This document shows positions 16,182 to 24,729 of a DNA stretch of 42,855 nt, one piece after another (position 1 is the stretch's first letter; every line of letters begins with the position of its first letter). The position numbers were made by a program, and so were the translations under genes. The notes beneath the pieces were generated by a model. The model had not been told where the DNA came from and ran no database searches. It worked only from the letters and a program-made list of their open reading frames with translations. Origin of the DNA: JBBIQS01 sp037442205 (lineage in GTDB: Bacteria; Myxococcota; Myxococcia; Myxococcales; UBA5297); contig JBBIQS010000070.1 in NCBI GenBank assembly GCA_037442205.1, positions 1 through 42,855 on the forward strand, in the 5' to 3' direction.

Positions 16182-17243
16182 ATGCCGCCATCCGTGGTGC
16201 TGATTCTCACGCTGCTGGCGGCCGGCCCGGCGCCGTCCCGCGGGCGCCAACCCGCCGCACCGCAGGCCGTCGCGGAGAAGTCCTCCGAGCAGGCCGGCAA
16301 GGAACGCGCCCGGGCGCTGCTGCAGGAGGGAAACCGGCTCCTCGACGAGGGCAAGTACCTGGAGGCGCTCGCCAGGTTCACCGCCGCCTTCGAGGCGTTT
16401 CCCAGCCCCAAGCTGCAGTTCAACATGGCCCAGACCTGCATCGAGCTGGGGCGCACGCTCGAGGCGCTCGACCACTACGAGAAGTTCGTCCAGGGCACCA
16501 AGGACGAGGGCTCCTCCGCCGAGCTCAAGCTGGCCCACGAAAAGATCTTCCAGCTGCAGGGGCGCATCGCCACGGTCGCGGTCCAGGCCAACCTGCCCGA
16601 GGTGCTGATCTCGATCGACGGCATCGACCAGGGGCAGACGCCGCTGCTCAATCCGATCCGGCTGCTGCCCGGGCCGCACGCGCTGGTGGCCACCAAGGCC
16701 GGCTACGAGAAGCAGGTGGTGGAGCTCAAGCTCAAGGAAGGCGAGGCGCTCTCGCAGCGGCTCAAGATGCTGACCGAGGCCGAGTCGGCGGCGACCAAGA
16801 AGGCGGTCCAGCAGGCCGAGCAGAAGCGGAAGGAGAGCGAGCAGGCGCTGCTCGAGGCCCGGGCGCGCGAGAGCGCGGCGCGAGCGACCTCCCACCGGCG
16901 GCTGCAACTGGCGGGCTGGGGATCGCTGGGGATCGGCGGCGCGGCGGTGCTGGGAGGCGCAGTCGCCGCGCTGGTCGCCCAATCGGACGCGGCGGCGGTC
17001 GAGGCCGCGGCTCCCGGGACCTACTGGAGCGACGTCGAGGCCCGCTACTCCCGCGGCGAGGCGCTGCGCAAAGGAAGCTACTGGGCCTTCGGGGTCGGCG
17101 GGGCGCTGATGGTCACCGGGCTGGCAATCCAGTCGGTCATCGGCTCTCCGCCCGCCGCGGATCAGGCGGCCAACCTCCCAGAGATCTCTGCCTCGCTGAC
17201 GCCGGGCAGCGCGGGCCTCAATCTCTCCTGGAGCTGGCGATGA
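16182..17243 (+). CDS. TPR and PEGA-domain envelope protein
   Basis: The 353-residue protein has an N-terminal hydrophobic signal (VVLILTLLAAGPA). TPR-like repeats follow (~43-110: ALLQEGNRLLDEGKYLEALA, LQFNMAQTCIELGRTLEALD), then a PEGA domain (~127-185, VLISIDGIDQGQTPLL) and a charged coiled coil (~185-225). Two TM or hydrophobic segments come near the C-terminus (GSLGIGGAAVLGGAVAALVA; FGVGGALMVTGLAIQSVIG). This layout is common in myxobacterial envelope proteins linked to kinase clusters. It overlaps the next gene by ATGA, so the kinase, this protein and the propeller lipoprotein are likely one transcription unit. Confidence 0.87.
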   Translation: MPPSVVLILTLLAAGPAPSRGRQPAAPQAVAEKSSEQAGKERARALLQEGNRLLDEGKYLEALARFTAAFEAFPSPKLQFNMAQTCIELGRTLEALDHYEKFVQGTKDEGSSAELKLAHEKIFQLQGRIATVAVQANLPEVLISIDGIDQGQTPLLNPIRLLPGPHALVATKAGYEKQVVELKLKEGEALSQRLKMLTEAESAATKKAVQQAEQKRKESEQALLEARARESAARATSHRRLQLAGWGSLGIGGAAVLGGAVAALVAQSDAAAVEAAAPGTYWSDVEARYSRGEALRKGSYWAFGVGGALMVTGLAIQSVIGSPPAADQAANLPEISASLTPGSAGLNLSWSWR

Positions 17244-19996
17244 ACGCCCGCATCGGCTCGACCCTGATCGCCCTGGCGATTCTCGGCTGCAAGCCCGAGA
17301 TCGTATCCGGCCAGTTCGCCTGCGATCCTTCCAGCGCCAAGAGCTGTCCCGAGGGTTGGGTCTGCCAGCGCCGGGCGCCCAGCTTCGAGCTGCGCTGCTA
17401 CTCGGACGAGGGCCCGCACTGCGGCGACGGGGTGCGCAACGGCGGCGAGGAGTGCGACGGCCAGGACTTTGGCGCCGCCAGCTGCACCTCGCACGGCTAC
17501 TACGGCGGGACGCCGCGCTGCGGCGAGCGGTGCCAGCTCGATCTGACCGCCTGCGCCGGAACCTGCGGAGACGGGGCGGCCAACGGCCCCGAGGTCTGCG
17601 ACGGAGCGGATCTCAACGGGCTGGCCTGCCAGTCGCTGGGCTTCTACGAGGGGACGCTGGCCTGCGCGCCCGGGTGCAGCCGCGTCGACGCCTCGAAGTG
17701 CAGCTCGTTCTGCGGCGACGGCCAGGCCAACGGTCCCGAGCAGTGCGACGGCCTGGATCTCAAGGGCCGGACATGCCAGGAGTACGGCGCGCAGGGCGGG
17801 GCGCTCAAGTGCGGCGCCAGCTGCCAGCTGTCGCCAGACGGCTGCGTGCGCTCGCGCTGGAGGCAGGAGGCCGCGGTGCCGCAACCGCTCTACGCGGTGT
17901 GGGGCACCGGCGAGAAGGTGTTCGCGGTCGGCGAGGCCGGGTTCATCACCGCCAAGGGATCCACCGGCTGGGCGCCGATGACCTCCAACACCGACAAGAC
18001 CCTGCGCGCGATTTGGGGAAGCTCGGTGACCGACGTCTACGCCGTCGGCGACCAGGCGACCATGATCCACTTCGATGGCACTTCCTGGAGCAAGGTGACC
18101 CTGCCCAGCTTGCCGGCGGGGACCAACCTCACGTCGATCTGGGGCTCGTCGGCCAGCCGCATCTTCGCCGTCGGGGCCCCGGCCCAGGTGCTCCAATACA
18201 ACGGAAGCAGTTGGAGCGTGCTGGCGACGCCGATCAAGGCGACGGCCATGCCGGTGGGGGTCAGCGGCTTCGGGGATGAAGTCCTGGTGGACACCGCGAA
18301 CGATGGGATCTGGGCCTTCTCCAGCGCCGGTTGGAGCCAGGTCGCCGGCTCCACCTACATCACCTTGGCCACGAACGGACTGGCAGCCTACGGCCCTCGC
18401 CAATTCGTCCTCGCCGGGACCAACACGCTCGCCTTTCACGACGCCGGCAACTGGAGCGCGGTGCAGCCGACCTCGGGAACGATGTGGTACGCCGCCTGGG
18501 GGAGCGGCCCCAAGAACGTCTGGATGGCGGGCTCTCTGGGAGCGGTGGCCGCCTGGAACGGGCGAGACTTCGCGGTCTACGCCCTGCCCGCCACCGTCTC
18601 GTGCCGAGGGCTCTGGGGAAGGGCGGAGAACGACGTCTACCTGGTAGGGCAGATGAGCAAACCGGCGCCGACGGGCGGGGTCATCTACCATTTCGACGCG
18701 GTCGCGAGCCTGGCGACCCCTCGCGACAGCATGCTCGACTTCGACGCGGTCTGGGGAAGCGGGCCCGACGACGTCTACATCGCCGGCAGCGGCAGCGGCA
18801 CCGGCAACCCCAGCTACCACTTCGACGGGCAGCGGCTGAGCCCCGGCCCGTTTCCCCAGTCGCTTTGGGTCCGAGGGTTGTGGGGAAGCGGCCCGGGCGA
18901 CCTGTGGGCCACCGCCTTCTGCGACGGCATCTACCACTGGGACGGGACCAACCTGACGGTGTCGCAACCTCCGCTGACAGTCGGCGGCCTCCCGGTCGGC
19001 CTGAGGGGGATCTGGGGGCTTTCCGCGACCGAGGTCTATGCGGTGGGAGGCCGCGGCACCGTCCTGCGCTACGACGGCAAGACCTGGAAGCCGCTGGCCA
19101 AGGGAACCTCGGCCTCGCTCAACGTCGTCTGGGGCGTCTCGGGGTCGGACCTGTTCGTCGGGGGCGAGGGGATCGCCCAGCACTTCGACGGCCAGAGCTG
19201 GAAGACGCTGACTCTGCCCGCCATCCCGGGCTCGCTCCCGGGAACGCCGCCGCAGGTCTACGCCATCTGGGGCAGCGACCCGGCCGACGTCTGGATGGGC
19301 GTGGAGGACTCGCTGCTCCACTGGGACGGCAAGGCCCTGACGGTGGAGCGCACGGCCCGGGGAGATCGGGTGGCGGGCCTGTGGGGGACCTCGGCGGTGG
19401 ACGTCTGGGCGGCGATCATGCAGGCGGGGGTGCTCCACTTCGACGGCTCCTCCTGGACTCGGATGACCGACCCCGGCTTCGACATGCACAATGCGATCTG
19501 GGGCCATTCCGTCCACGACTTCTGGGTCGTCGGGGCCTCCAACGTCGTGCTCCACCACTCGGCGGACCTCGAGTCGGTCCCCGACGGCAGCTGCGCACGT
19601 CCGGTGTCGCTCTACTGCGAGAGCGCGCTGCATGGCAGCAACCGCGGCCTGGCCTCCTCCTTCGGCGACTATCCGGGCGCGGCGCGGGCCGACAGCGGGC
19701 CGGAGGTGGTCTACCGCTTCGACTCGCCGCTCGACGGGGTGCTCTCGCTGACCCTGACTCCCGCCGCCGGCGACCTGGACCTGCTGGCGATGGACTCCGA
19801 TTCCCTGGGGGCCTGTGCGCCTCGATCGCCCGTGCTGGGCGCGTCCCAGACCGCTGGAAATGGCGCCGAGCAGCTGCGCCTGCCGGTGCAGGCCGGGCGC
19901 ACCTACTACCTGGTGGTCGATGGCTTCTCCGGGGCCACCACCGGCTATGCGCTCGCCTCGCACTGCGAGAAGCGGCCGCCGCTGGCTGCGCCGTAG
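17240..19996 (+). CDS. Cys-rich repeat and beta-propeller surface lipoprotein
   Basis: The 918-residue protein has a lipoprotein signal (MNARIGSTLIALAILGC). A Cys-rich region (~25-210) contains SCPEGWVC and three CGDGxxNGxExCDG units. About a dozen propeller-type repeats follow, of the pattern WGSSxxDVYAVGxxGTxxHFDGxxW (~215-790). The C-terminal beta domain (~800-915) resembles bacterial pre-peptidase C-terminal domains (YYLVVDGFSGATTGYAL). No catalytic motif is evident; a surface binding or sensing role is inferred. It starts by ATGA overlap with the TPR/PEGA gene. A fragment of its last ~16 codons is duplicated at 21042 beyond the HicAB module. Confidence 0.9.
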   Translation: MNARIGSTLIALAILGCKPEIVSGQFACDPSSAKSCPEGWVCQRRAPSFELRCYSDEGPHCGDGVRNGGEECDGQDFGAASCTSHGYYGGTPRCGERCQLDLTACAGTCGDGAANGPEVCDGADLNGLACQSLGFYEGTLACAPGCSRVDASKCSSFCGDGQANGPEQCDGLDLKGRTCQEYGAQGGALKCGASCQLSPDGCVRSRWRQEAAVPQPLYAVWGTGEKVFAVGEAGFITAKGSTGWAPMTSNTDKTLRAIWGSSVTDVYAVGDQATMIHFDGTSWSKVTLPSLPAGTNLTSIWGSSASRIFAVGAPAQVLQYNGSSWSVLATPIKATAMPVGVSGFGDEVLVDTANDGIWAFSSAGWSQVAGSTYITLATNGLAAYGPRQFVLAGTNTLAFHDAGNWSAVQPTSGTMWYAAWGSGPKNVWMAGSLGAVAAWNGRDFAVYALPATVSCRGLWGRAENDVYLVGQMSKPAPTGGVIYHFDAVASLATPRDSMLDFDAVWGSGPDDVYIAGSGSGTGNPSYHFDGQRLSPGPFPQSLWVRGLWGSGPGDLWATAFCDGIYHWDGTNLTVSQPPLTVGGLPVGLRGIWGLSATEVYAVGGRGTVLRYDGKTWKPLAKGTSASLNVVWGVSGSDLFVGGEGIAQHFDGQSWKTLTLPAIPGSLPGTPPQVYAIWGSDPADVWMGVEDSLLHWDGKALTVERTARGDRVAGLWGTSAVDVWAAIMQAGVLHFDGSSWTRMTDPGFDMHNAIWGHSVHDFWVVGASNVVLHHSADLESVPDGSCARPVSLYCESALHGSNRGLASSFGDYPGAARADSGPEVVYRFDSPLDGVLSLTLTPAAGDLDLLAMDSDSLGACAPRSPVLGASQTAGNGAEQLRLPVQAGRTYYLVVDGFSGATTGYALASHCEKRPPLAAP

Positions 19997-20038
19997 GCGC
20001 TTCTTGCTCCCGGCAGGCGGATTCGAGGGCCCCGCGAC
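19946..20038 (+). repeat. Left direct repeat at the 3' end of the propeller gene
   Basis: The last ~51 bp of the propeller gene and ~42 bp after it recur at 21042-21133. The first 55 bp differ at three positions; similarity is looser after that. The two copies enclose the HicAB operon. Here the left copy belongs to the intact gene and the right one is the fragment, the mirror image of the Rhs island case. Confidence 0.8.
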
Positions 20039-20213
20039 TGGCTCGGGGACCGGTCCTTCCGTGCGCCACGAGAGCGAACTCCACGTCAGGCTGGGCGCCC
20101 GGGCAAAGCTGCCGCCGGAGGTGTGGCCCGACGAGCGCGTTGCGAGGCGGGCGATGCGGTCGCTGTTGCGTTCGCCCGAGGGCCGGACAGCCAACCGGGA
20201 GGACGGATTGATC

Positions 20214-20231
20214 AACAACCATAAGGTTGTT
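20214..20231 (+). promoter_or_regulatory. Palindromic operator-like site before hicA
   Basis: AACAACC-ATAA-GGTTGTT is a perfect inverted repeat with 7-nt arms and a 4-nt centre, ending 13 bp before the hicA start. HicB-type antitoxins with HTH domains autorepress from such sites. It is AT-rich compared with the surroundings. Assignment as the HicB operator is inference from position and symmetry. Confidence 0.6.
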
Positions 20232-20244
20232 AGAAGGACAGGAT

Positions 20245-20433
20245 ATGACCTCCCGGGAAGTCATCCAGCGGTTGCAAGAGGATGGCTGGTTCTTGGTCCG
20301 AGTTTCCGGCTCGCACCACCAGTTCCGTCATGCAACGAAGGCCGGGACGGTGACGGTGCCGCACCCCAAGAAGGACTTTCCCATGGGGACGCTGCGGTGC
20401 ATCGAACGCCAGAGTGGGCTGAAGCTTCGCTGA
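20245..20433 (+). CDS. hicA: HicA-type mRNA interferase toxin
   Basis: The 62-residue protein shows the compact dsRBD-like HicA layout: TSREVIQRLQEDGWFLVRV, then the conserved His region SGSHHQF, then VTVPHPKKDFPMGTLRCI and a C-terminal helix. The His in the GSHH segment is the catalytic residue in characterised HicA toxins, which cleave mRNA in the cytoplasm. ATG 20245 is preferred over the in-frame TTG at 20227 because TTG lies inside the palindromic operator; AGGA precedes it. The antitoxin gene follows after 10 bp. Confidence 0.9.
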   Translation: MTSREVIQRLQEDGWFLVRVSGSHHQFRHATKAGTVTVPHPKKDFPMGTLRCIERQSGLKLR

Positions 20434-20443
20434 GGAGGACGCC

Positions 20444-20884
20444 ATGCGCTACCCCGCGATCATGACCAAGGAAGGGCGAGCGACGCTTGCCGAGTTCCCC
20501 GATTGCCCCGGATGCCAGACCTTCGCCGAACCCGGCGAAGAGGTCCTCGCGCAGGCCGAGGACGCCCTCCACGGTTGGTTGGAGGCGACGCTCGGAGCCG
20601 GGGAAGCTCCGCCCCGGCCGTCGAAGCGGGTCCGCGCGCCGAAGGAGGCTCGAATCCTTTGGGTGCCGGTGCCGGCGAAGTTGGCCGTGAAGCTGTCCCT
20701 GCGGTGGCAGCGACAAGAGGCGGGGTTGACGCAGGCGCAGGTCGCGAAACGTGCGAAGGTGAGCCAGCAGCAGATCGCCAAGCTCGAAGACCCTGACTCC
20801 AACCCGACCATCGAGACGCTGGAGAAGGTCGCCCGGGCGCTCGGGGGACATCTGGAGATTGCCATTCTGCCTTCGCCCGCCTGA
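20444..20884 (+). CDS. hicB: HicB-type antitoxin with Xre HTH domain
   Basis: The 146-residue protein has an N-terminal HicB fold (RYPAIMTKEGRATLAEFPDCPG, degenerate RNase-H-like) with the usual segment around EVLAQAEDALHGWLEA. The C-terminal Xre/Cro HTH spans ~82-140 (RQEAGLTQAQVAKRAKVSQQ, LEKVARALGGHLEI). It neutralises HicA by direct binding, and the HTH should bind the palindrome before hicA. GGAGG sits in front of the start. The module is compact and complete, bounded by direct repeats of the neighbouring gene end. Confidence 0.9.
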   Translation: MRYPAIMTKEGRATLAEFPDCPGCQTFAEPGEEVLAQAEDALHGWLEATLGAGEAPPRPSKRVRAPKEARILWVPVPAKLAVKLSLRWQRQEAGLTQAQVAKRAKVSQQQIAKLEDPDSNPTIETLEKVARALGGHLEIAILPSPA

Positions 20885-21259
20885 GGCTCGACGACTTGGT
20901 GGAGGGGCGCGGGTCGGCGCTCGGCCGGGAGGAGCCGGCGGGAGCCGATTGCTGCTGCGGGCATGCAGGTGTGGCCGAGGCGAGGCAATACCAAGGTCGG
21001 AGCTTCGCGGACGGCGGTGTCCAAAGACTGGTCCCCGACCGTATGCGCTCACCTCGCACTGCGAGAAGCGACCGCCGCTGGCGGCGCCGTAGGCGCACTC
21101 GGGTCCGGGCGGCCGGCTTCGAATCCCCTCGACTACGGGCCTGCGGCCCTACGCTCGGGGCGAACGGGAACCGGCGACGGGCGGTGCATTCAGCCGAATC
21201 TTCTGTGGATTTCGAGGGCCGCGGGCCCTAGGTTAGCGCCCTTCGAACGAGGTCCTCCC
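20885..21259. other. Intergenic stretch with duplicated gene end, no gene seen
   Basis: From the hicB stop to the M16 gene, 375 bp contain the right-hand repeat (21042-21133) and otherwise GC-rich sequence. No open frame here has a credible start site or a recognisable motif. A 'ggcttcgaatccc' at about 21114 resembles a tRNA T-loop, but no cloverleaf surrounds it. Confidence 0.5.
21042..21133 (+). repeat. Right direct repeat: 3' fragment of the propeller gene
   Basis: The copy repeats the last ~16 codons of the propeller gene (in that frame, ...SHCEKRPPLAAP then TAG) plus ~40 bp of downstream sequence, with scattered substitutions. It has no upstream part of the gene and no start, so it is a non-functional fragment. 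It marks the right border of the HicAB insertion. Confidence 0.8.
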
Positions 21260-22642
21260 ATGGCGCGGCATCCCACTCATCCGCTCGGCCATCGTCCCCG
21301 GCGGCCCTCCGACGCCAAGGCGCGCGGCTTTGCGCTGGCCCCGCCGCGGCCGATCGATCCCCGGCTGTTCGAGGTGCGCGAGCACCAGCTGGCCAACGGC
21401 CTGTCGCTGCGGCTGCTGCCCGATGCCACGGTGCCGGTGATCTCCACCTACACCTTCTTCAACGTCGGCTCGCGCAACGAGCGGCCGGGAATCACCGGCA
21501 TCGCCCACCTCTTCGAGCACATGATGTTCAACGGCGCGGCCAAGTACGGCCCCAAGGAGTTCGACCGGCTGCTCGAGGCCAACGGCGGGCACTCCAACGC
21601 CTACACCAGCCACGACGTCACCGCCTACTACCAGGACTTCGCCACCGAGGCCCTGCCGCTGGTCCTCGACCTCGAGTCCGACCGGATGCGATCTTTGGCC
21701 ATCACCCCCGAGATGCTGGCCAGCGAGCGCGAGGTGGTGAAGGAGGAGCGCCGCTTCTCGGTCGACAACGAGATCCTGGGCCTCCTCGACGAGGAGCTGT
21801 ACGCGCTCTCCTTCCACGCCCACCCCTACCGCTGGCCGGTCATCGGCTGGATGGGCGACATCGAGTCGATCACCCGCGACGACTGCCTGGCCTTCTTCCG
21901 CACCTACTACGCCCCCAACAACGCCTCGCTCTGGATCACCGGGGACTTCGATCCCGACAAGGCGCTGCAGATGGTCGAGCGCTGCTACTCGGACATCCCG
22001 CGCGGGCCGGCGCTGCCGGCGCCGGGGCGCACCGAGCCCGAGCAGCGCGGGGAGCGGCGCGGCGAGGTCCGCTTCCCGGCCCAGGCCCAGGCGCTGGCCA
22101 TCGGCTTCAAGGCCCCCGAGGCCAAGAGCCCGGAGGCGGTGGTCCTCGACGTCCTGCAGTTCGCCCTCGGCGCCGGCGAGGGCGCGCGGCTGGTCAAGAA
22201 GCTGGTCTACGACAAGCTGCTGGCCGCCAACGTGATCATCGACTACTCGTGGCGGGTCGATCCCGGGCTGTTCGCGATACTGGTCGAGCTCAACCCCGGG
22301 GTCGGCGCCGACAAGGTGCTTCCCATCATCCAGGCCGAGCTCGAGCGGGTCGCCGAGCGCGGGCTGACCGAGCTGGAGCTGGCCCGGGCCTGCGGGCTGC
22401 TGCGCTCGCAGCACCTGCGCGAGATCGCCTCCAACAATGGCCGCGCCCACAACCTGGGCAGCCACGAGCTGCTGCTGGGCAACTGGCGCGAGGCGCTGGA
22501 AATCCCCAGCAAGTACGCCCAGGTGACCAACGAGCAGATCAAGCACGCGGCGCGCATCTTCGCCGTCCAGCAGCGCACCGCGGTGACGCTGATTCCCGCC
22601 CCGGCCGCCGCTGGCCAGGCCCATGGGAGCGAGCATGGTTGA
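21260..22642 (+). CDS. M16 family zinc peptidase, catalytic subunit
   Basis: The 460-residue protein has the inverted zinc motif H83-L-F-E86-H87 in IAHLFEHMMF and the third ligand E163 in EREVVKEER, 76 residues later, as in M16B peptidases. The second half is the structural M16 domain. ATG 21260 is used because family similarity begins soon after it; the upstream open stretch is only the duplicated propeller end. No signal peptide is evident, so the protein is probably cytoplasmic. It overlaps the next M16 gene, whose protein lacks the zinc motif, which fits a heterodimeric M16B peptidase. Confidence 0.92.
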   Translation: MARHPTHPLGHRPRRPSDAKARGFALAPPRPIDPRLFEVREHQLANGLSLRLLPDATVPVISTYTFFNVGSRNERPGITGIAHLFEHMMFNGAAKYGPKEFDRLLEANGGHSNAYTSHDVTAYYQDFATEALPLVLDLESDRMRSLAITPEMLASEREVVKEERRFSVDNEILGLLDEELYALSFHAHPYRWPVIGWMGDIESITRDDCLAFFRTYYAPNNASLWITGDFDPDKALQMVERCYSDIPRGPALPAPGRTEPEQRGERRGEVRFPAQAQALAIGFKAPEAKSPEAVVLDVLQFALGAGEGARLVKKLVYDKLLAANVIIDYSWRVDPGLFAILVELNPGVGADKVLPIIQAELERVAERGLTELELARACGLLRSQHLREIASNNGRAHNLGSHELLLGNWREALEIPSKYAQVTNEQIKHAARIFAVQQRTAVTLIPAPAAAGQAHGSEHG

Positions 22643-23984
22643 GCCCTCCGGACTGGTGGCGCCGCTGGCCCCGCTGTCGCTGCCCGAGCTGCGCGAGCTG
22701 CGGCTGGACAGCGGCCTGACCGTGGTCGCCGCCGAGCGCGGCCGGGTGCCGCTGACCTCGGCCTGCCTGGTTCTGCCCTACGGCTCGGCCCGCGATCCCC
22801 GGGGCAAGGCCGGGCTGACCGACTTCGCCGTCGAGCTGCTGCGCCGCGGCACCGACGACCACAGCGCCGACAAGCTCGACGAGCTGCTGGAGCTGATGGG
22901 CGTAGACCTGCGGCTGGAGACCGCGCCCGACTCGACCTACGTCATGGCCACCGCGCCCTCGGAGCACCTGCCCAGGGTGCTGGAGCTGATGGCCGAGCTG
23001 GTGTGCCGGCCGTCGTTCAAGGCCGACGAGGTGGTCCAGGCCCGAAAGCGCACTCTGGCGCGGCTGCAGAACGACCTCGACGACCCGCCGACCCTGGCCA
23101 GCGACGCGCTGTTCCAGGTGGCGCTGCCCAAGCATCCCTACGGCGTGCCGGGGCGGGGGCGGCGCTCGGAGGTGAAGACCTTCACCCGCGCCGACTGCGT
23201 CGGGCTGCACAAGGCGCTGTTCCGGCCGACCGGGGCGCACCTGCTCTTGGTGGGCGACGTGCCGCCGCGCGAGGCGCTGGAGCTGGCCGAGGCGGCCTTC
23301 GCCAAGTGGACCGGCAAGGCGGCGGTGCGGCCGCCGATTCCCCAGGTCAAGGAGATCGAGGGCCGGCGCATCCTGCTGGTCGACAAGCCCGAGGCGACGC
23401 AGGCGCAGATTCGGCTGGCGTCCGCCGGACCGGGCCGCACCGATCCCCAGCTGATCGGGACCCGGGTGGCGCGGCAGGTGTTGGGCGGCGGGTTCACCTC
23501 GCGGCTGGTGGAGGCGATCCGGGTCAACCGCGGGCTGTCGTACGGGGTGTCGAGCTTCCTGACCGACACCGAGGCCGGCGGGCTATTCGTGGTCGGCAGC
23601 TACACCAAGACCGAGTCGGTGAGCGAGCTGATCGACGTGGCGCTGGAGGAGACGGCGCGCTACCGCGACCAGGGCCCCAGCGACGAGGAGCTGCTGCGCG
23701 CCCAGCGCTACATCAACGGCCTGTTCCCGCTGGCGATGGAGACGGTGGACCAGCTGGCGCGGACCCTGGCCGACGTGCGGCGCTTCGGGCGGGCCAGCGA
23801 CTGGCTGGAGCGCTACCGCGAGCGGGTGCAGGCGGTGACCGCCGACCAGGCCCGGACGCTGGCGCGCCGCTACTTCCTGGCCAGCGGGGTGGCGATGGCG
23901 GTGGTGGGCAACGCCAAGGCCATCGCCCCGCAGTTGGCGTCGATGGGCAAGGTCAAGGTGATCAAGGTCGAGGCGCTGGCGTGA
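22635..23984 (+). CDS. M16 family peptidase-like, non-catalytic partner subunit
   Basis: The 449-residue protein has the two-domain M16 fold, but the zinc motif position reads DFAVE (in KAGLTDFAVELL) instead of HxxEH, so it cannot bind catalytic zinc. It keeps an Arg-Tyr pair region (NRGLSYGVSSF) typical of the partner subunit that helps bind substrate. ATG 22635 is preferred over 22623 because GGAG lies just before it; both overlap the upstream gene. The next gene starts by a GTGA overlap, giving a three-gene coupled unit with the pseudouridine synthase. Confidence 0.9.
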   Translation: MVEPSGLVAPLAPLSLPELRELRLDSGLTVVAAERGRVPLTSACLVLPYGSARDPRGKAGLTDFAVELLRRGTDDHSADKLDELLELMGVDLRLETAPDSTYVMATAPSEHLPRVLELMAELVCRPSFKADEVVQARKRTLARLQNDLDDPPTLASDALFQVALPKHPYGVPGRGRRSEVKTFTRADCVGLHKALFRPTGAHLLLVGDVPPREALELAEAAFAKWTGKAAVRPPIPQVKEIEGRRILLVDKPEATQAQIRLASAGPGRTDPQLIGTRVARQVLGGGFTSRLVEAIRVNRGLSYGVSSFLTDTEAGGLFVVGSYTKTESVSELIDVALEETARYRDQGPSDEELLRAQRYINGLFPLAMETVDQLARTLADVRRFGRASDWLERYRERVQAVTADQARTLARRYFLASGVAMAVVGNAKAIAPQLASMGKVKVIKVEALA

Positions 23985-24700
23985 CGGCGATTCTCTACGA
24001 GGACGCGGCGATGCTGGCGGTGGACAAGCCGGCGGGAGTGCTGGCGGTCCGAGGGCGGGAAGGGGCGGCCGAGCCGTCGCTGCTCGACGAGCTGGCGCGC
24101 GAGCGCAACGAGAAGCTGTTCATCGTCCACCGGCTGGATCGCAACACCAGCGGGATCCTGCTCTTCGCCCGCACCGCCCAGGCCCACCGCGCGCTCAACC
24201 TGGCCTTCGAGGAGGGGCGGGTCGAGAAGCGCTATCTGGCGCTGGTGAAGGGAGTGCCCGAGCAGTCCGAGCTCAGGGTCGAGGTGCCGCTGATCGCCGC
24301 CCGGCGCGGCAAGTCGCGGCCGGCCAAGGCCGGCGAGCTGGGCAAGGAGGCGCTGACGATCTTCAAGGTCTTGGAGCGCTTCAATGGCTTCGCGCTGCTG
24401 GAGGCCGTTCCCAAGACCGGGCGGACGCACCAGATCCGCGTCCACCTGCGCTACGCCGGCTTTCCGCTGGCGGTCGATTCGCAGTACGCCAACGTCGACC
24501 GCCTGCTGCGCGGGGACTTGGGACTGGCGCCGGCCGAAGAGCCGGTGCTGGAGCGGACCCCGCTGCACGCCGGCGAGCTGGTGGTGCCGCATCCGGAAAC
24601 CGGCCGGCCGCTGGCGCTCCACTCGCCGCTGCCCAAGGATCTCGAGGCGGCGCTGGCGGTGCTGCGCGCTGCGGCAGTAGATCTGAAAAAGTCCCGATGA
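23981..24700 (+). CDS. RluA-family RNA pseudouridine synthase
   Basis: The 239-residue protein isomerises uridine to pseudouridine in structured RNA. The signature HRLDRNTSG with catalytic D53, the KRYLALV motif and GRTHQIRVHLRYAG are all present. There is no N-terminal S4 domain, so it is a short RluA/RluC-like form; the target site cannot be deduced. The start is GTG 23981, overlapping the M16 stop. It is the last gene of the unit and is followed by the palindrome array. Confidence 0.92.
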   Translation: MTAILYEDAAMLAVDKPAGVLAVRGREGAAEPSLLDELARERNEKLFIVHRLDRNTSGILLFARTAQAHRALNLAFEEGRVEKRYLALVKGVPEQSELRVEVPLIAARRGKSRPAKAGELGKEALTIFKVLERFNGFALLEAVPKTGRTHQIRVHLRYAGFPLAVDSQYANVDRLLRGDLGLAPAEEPVLERTPLHAGELVVPHPETGRPLALHSPLPKDLEAALAVLRAAAVDLKKSR

Positions 24701-24729
24701 TTCAGTGGGTTGTCGGTTCTGCTAGCGGG

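Noticed and set aside
21105..21135. tRNA gene or tRNA-derived attachment site (ggcttcgaatccc)
   Set aside because: Only a T-loop-like string is present; no acceptor, D or anticodon stems can be built around it.
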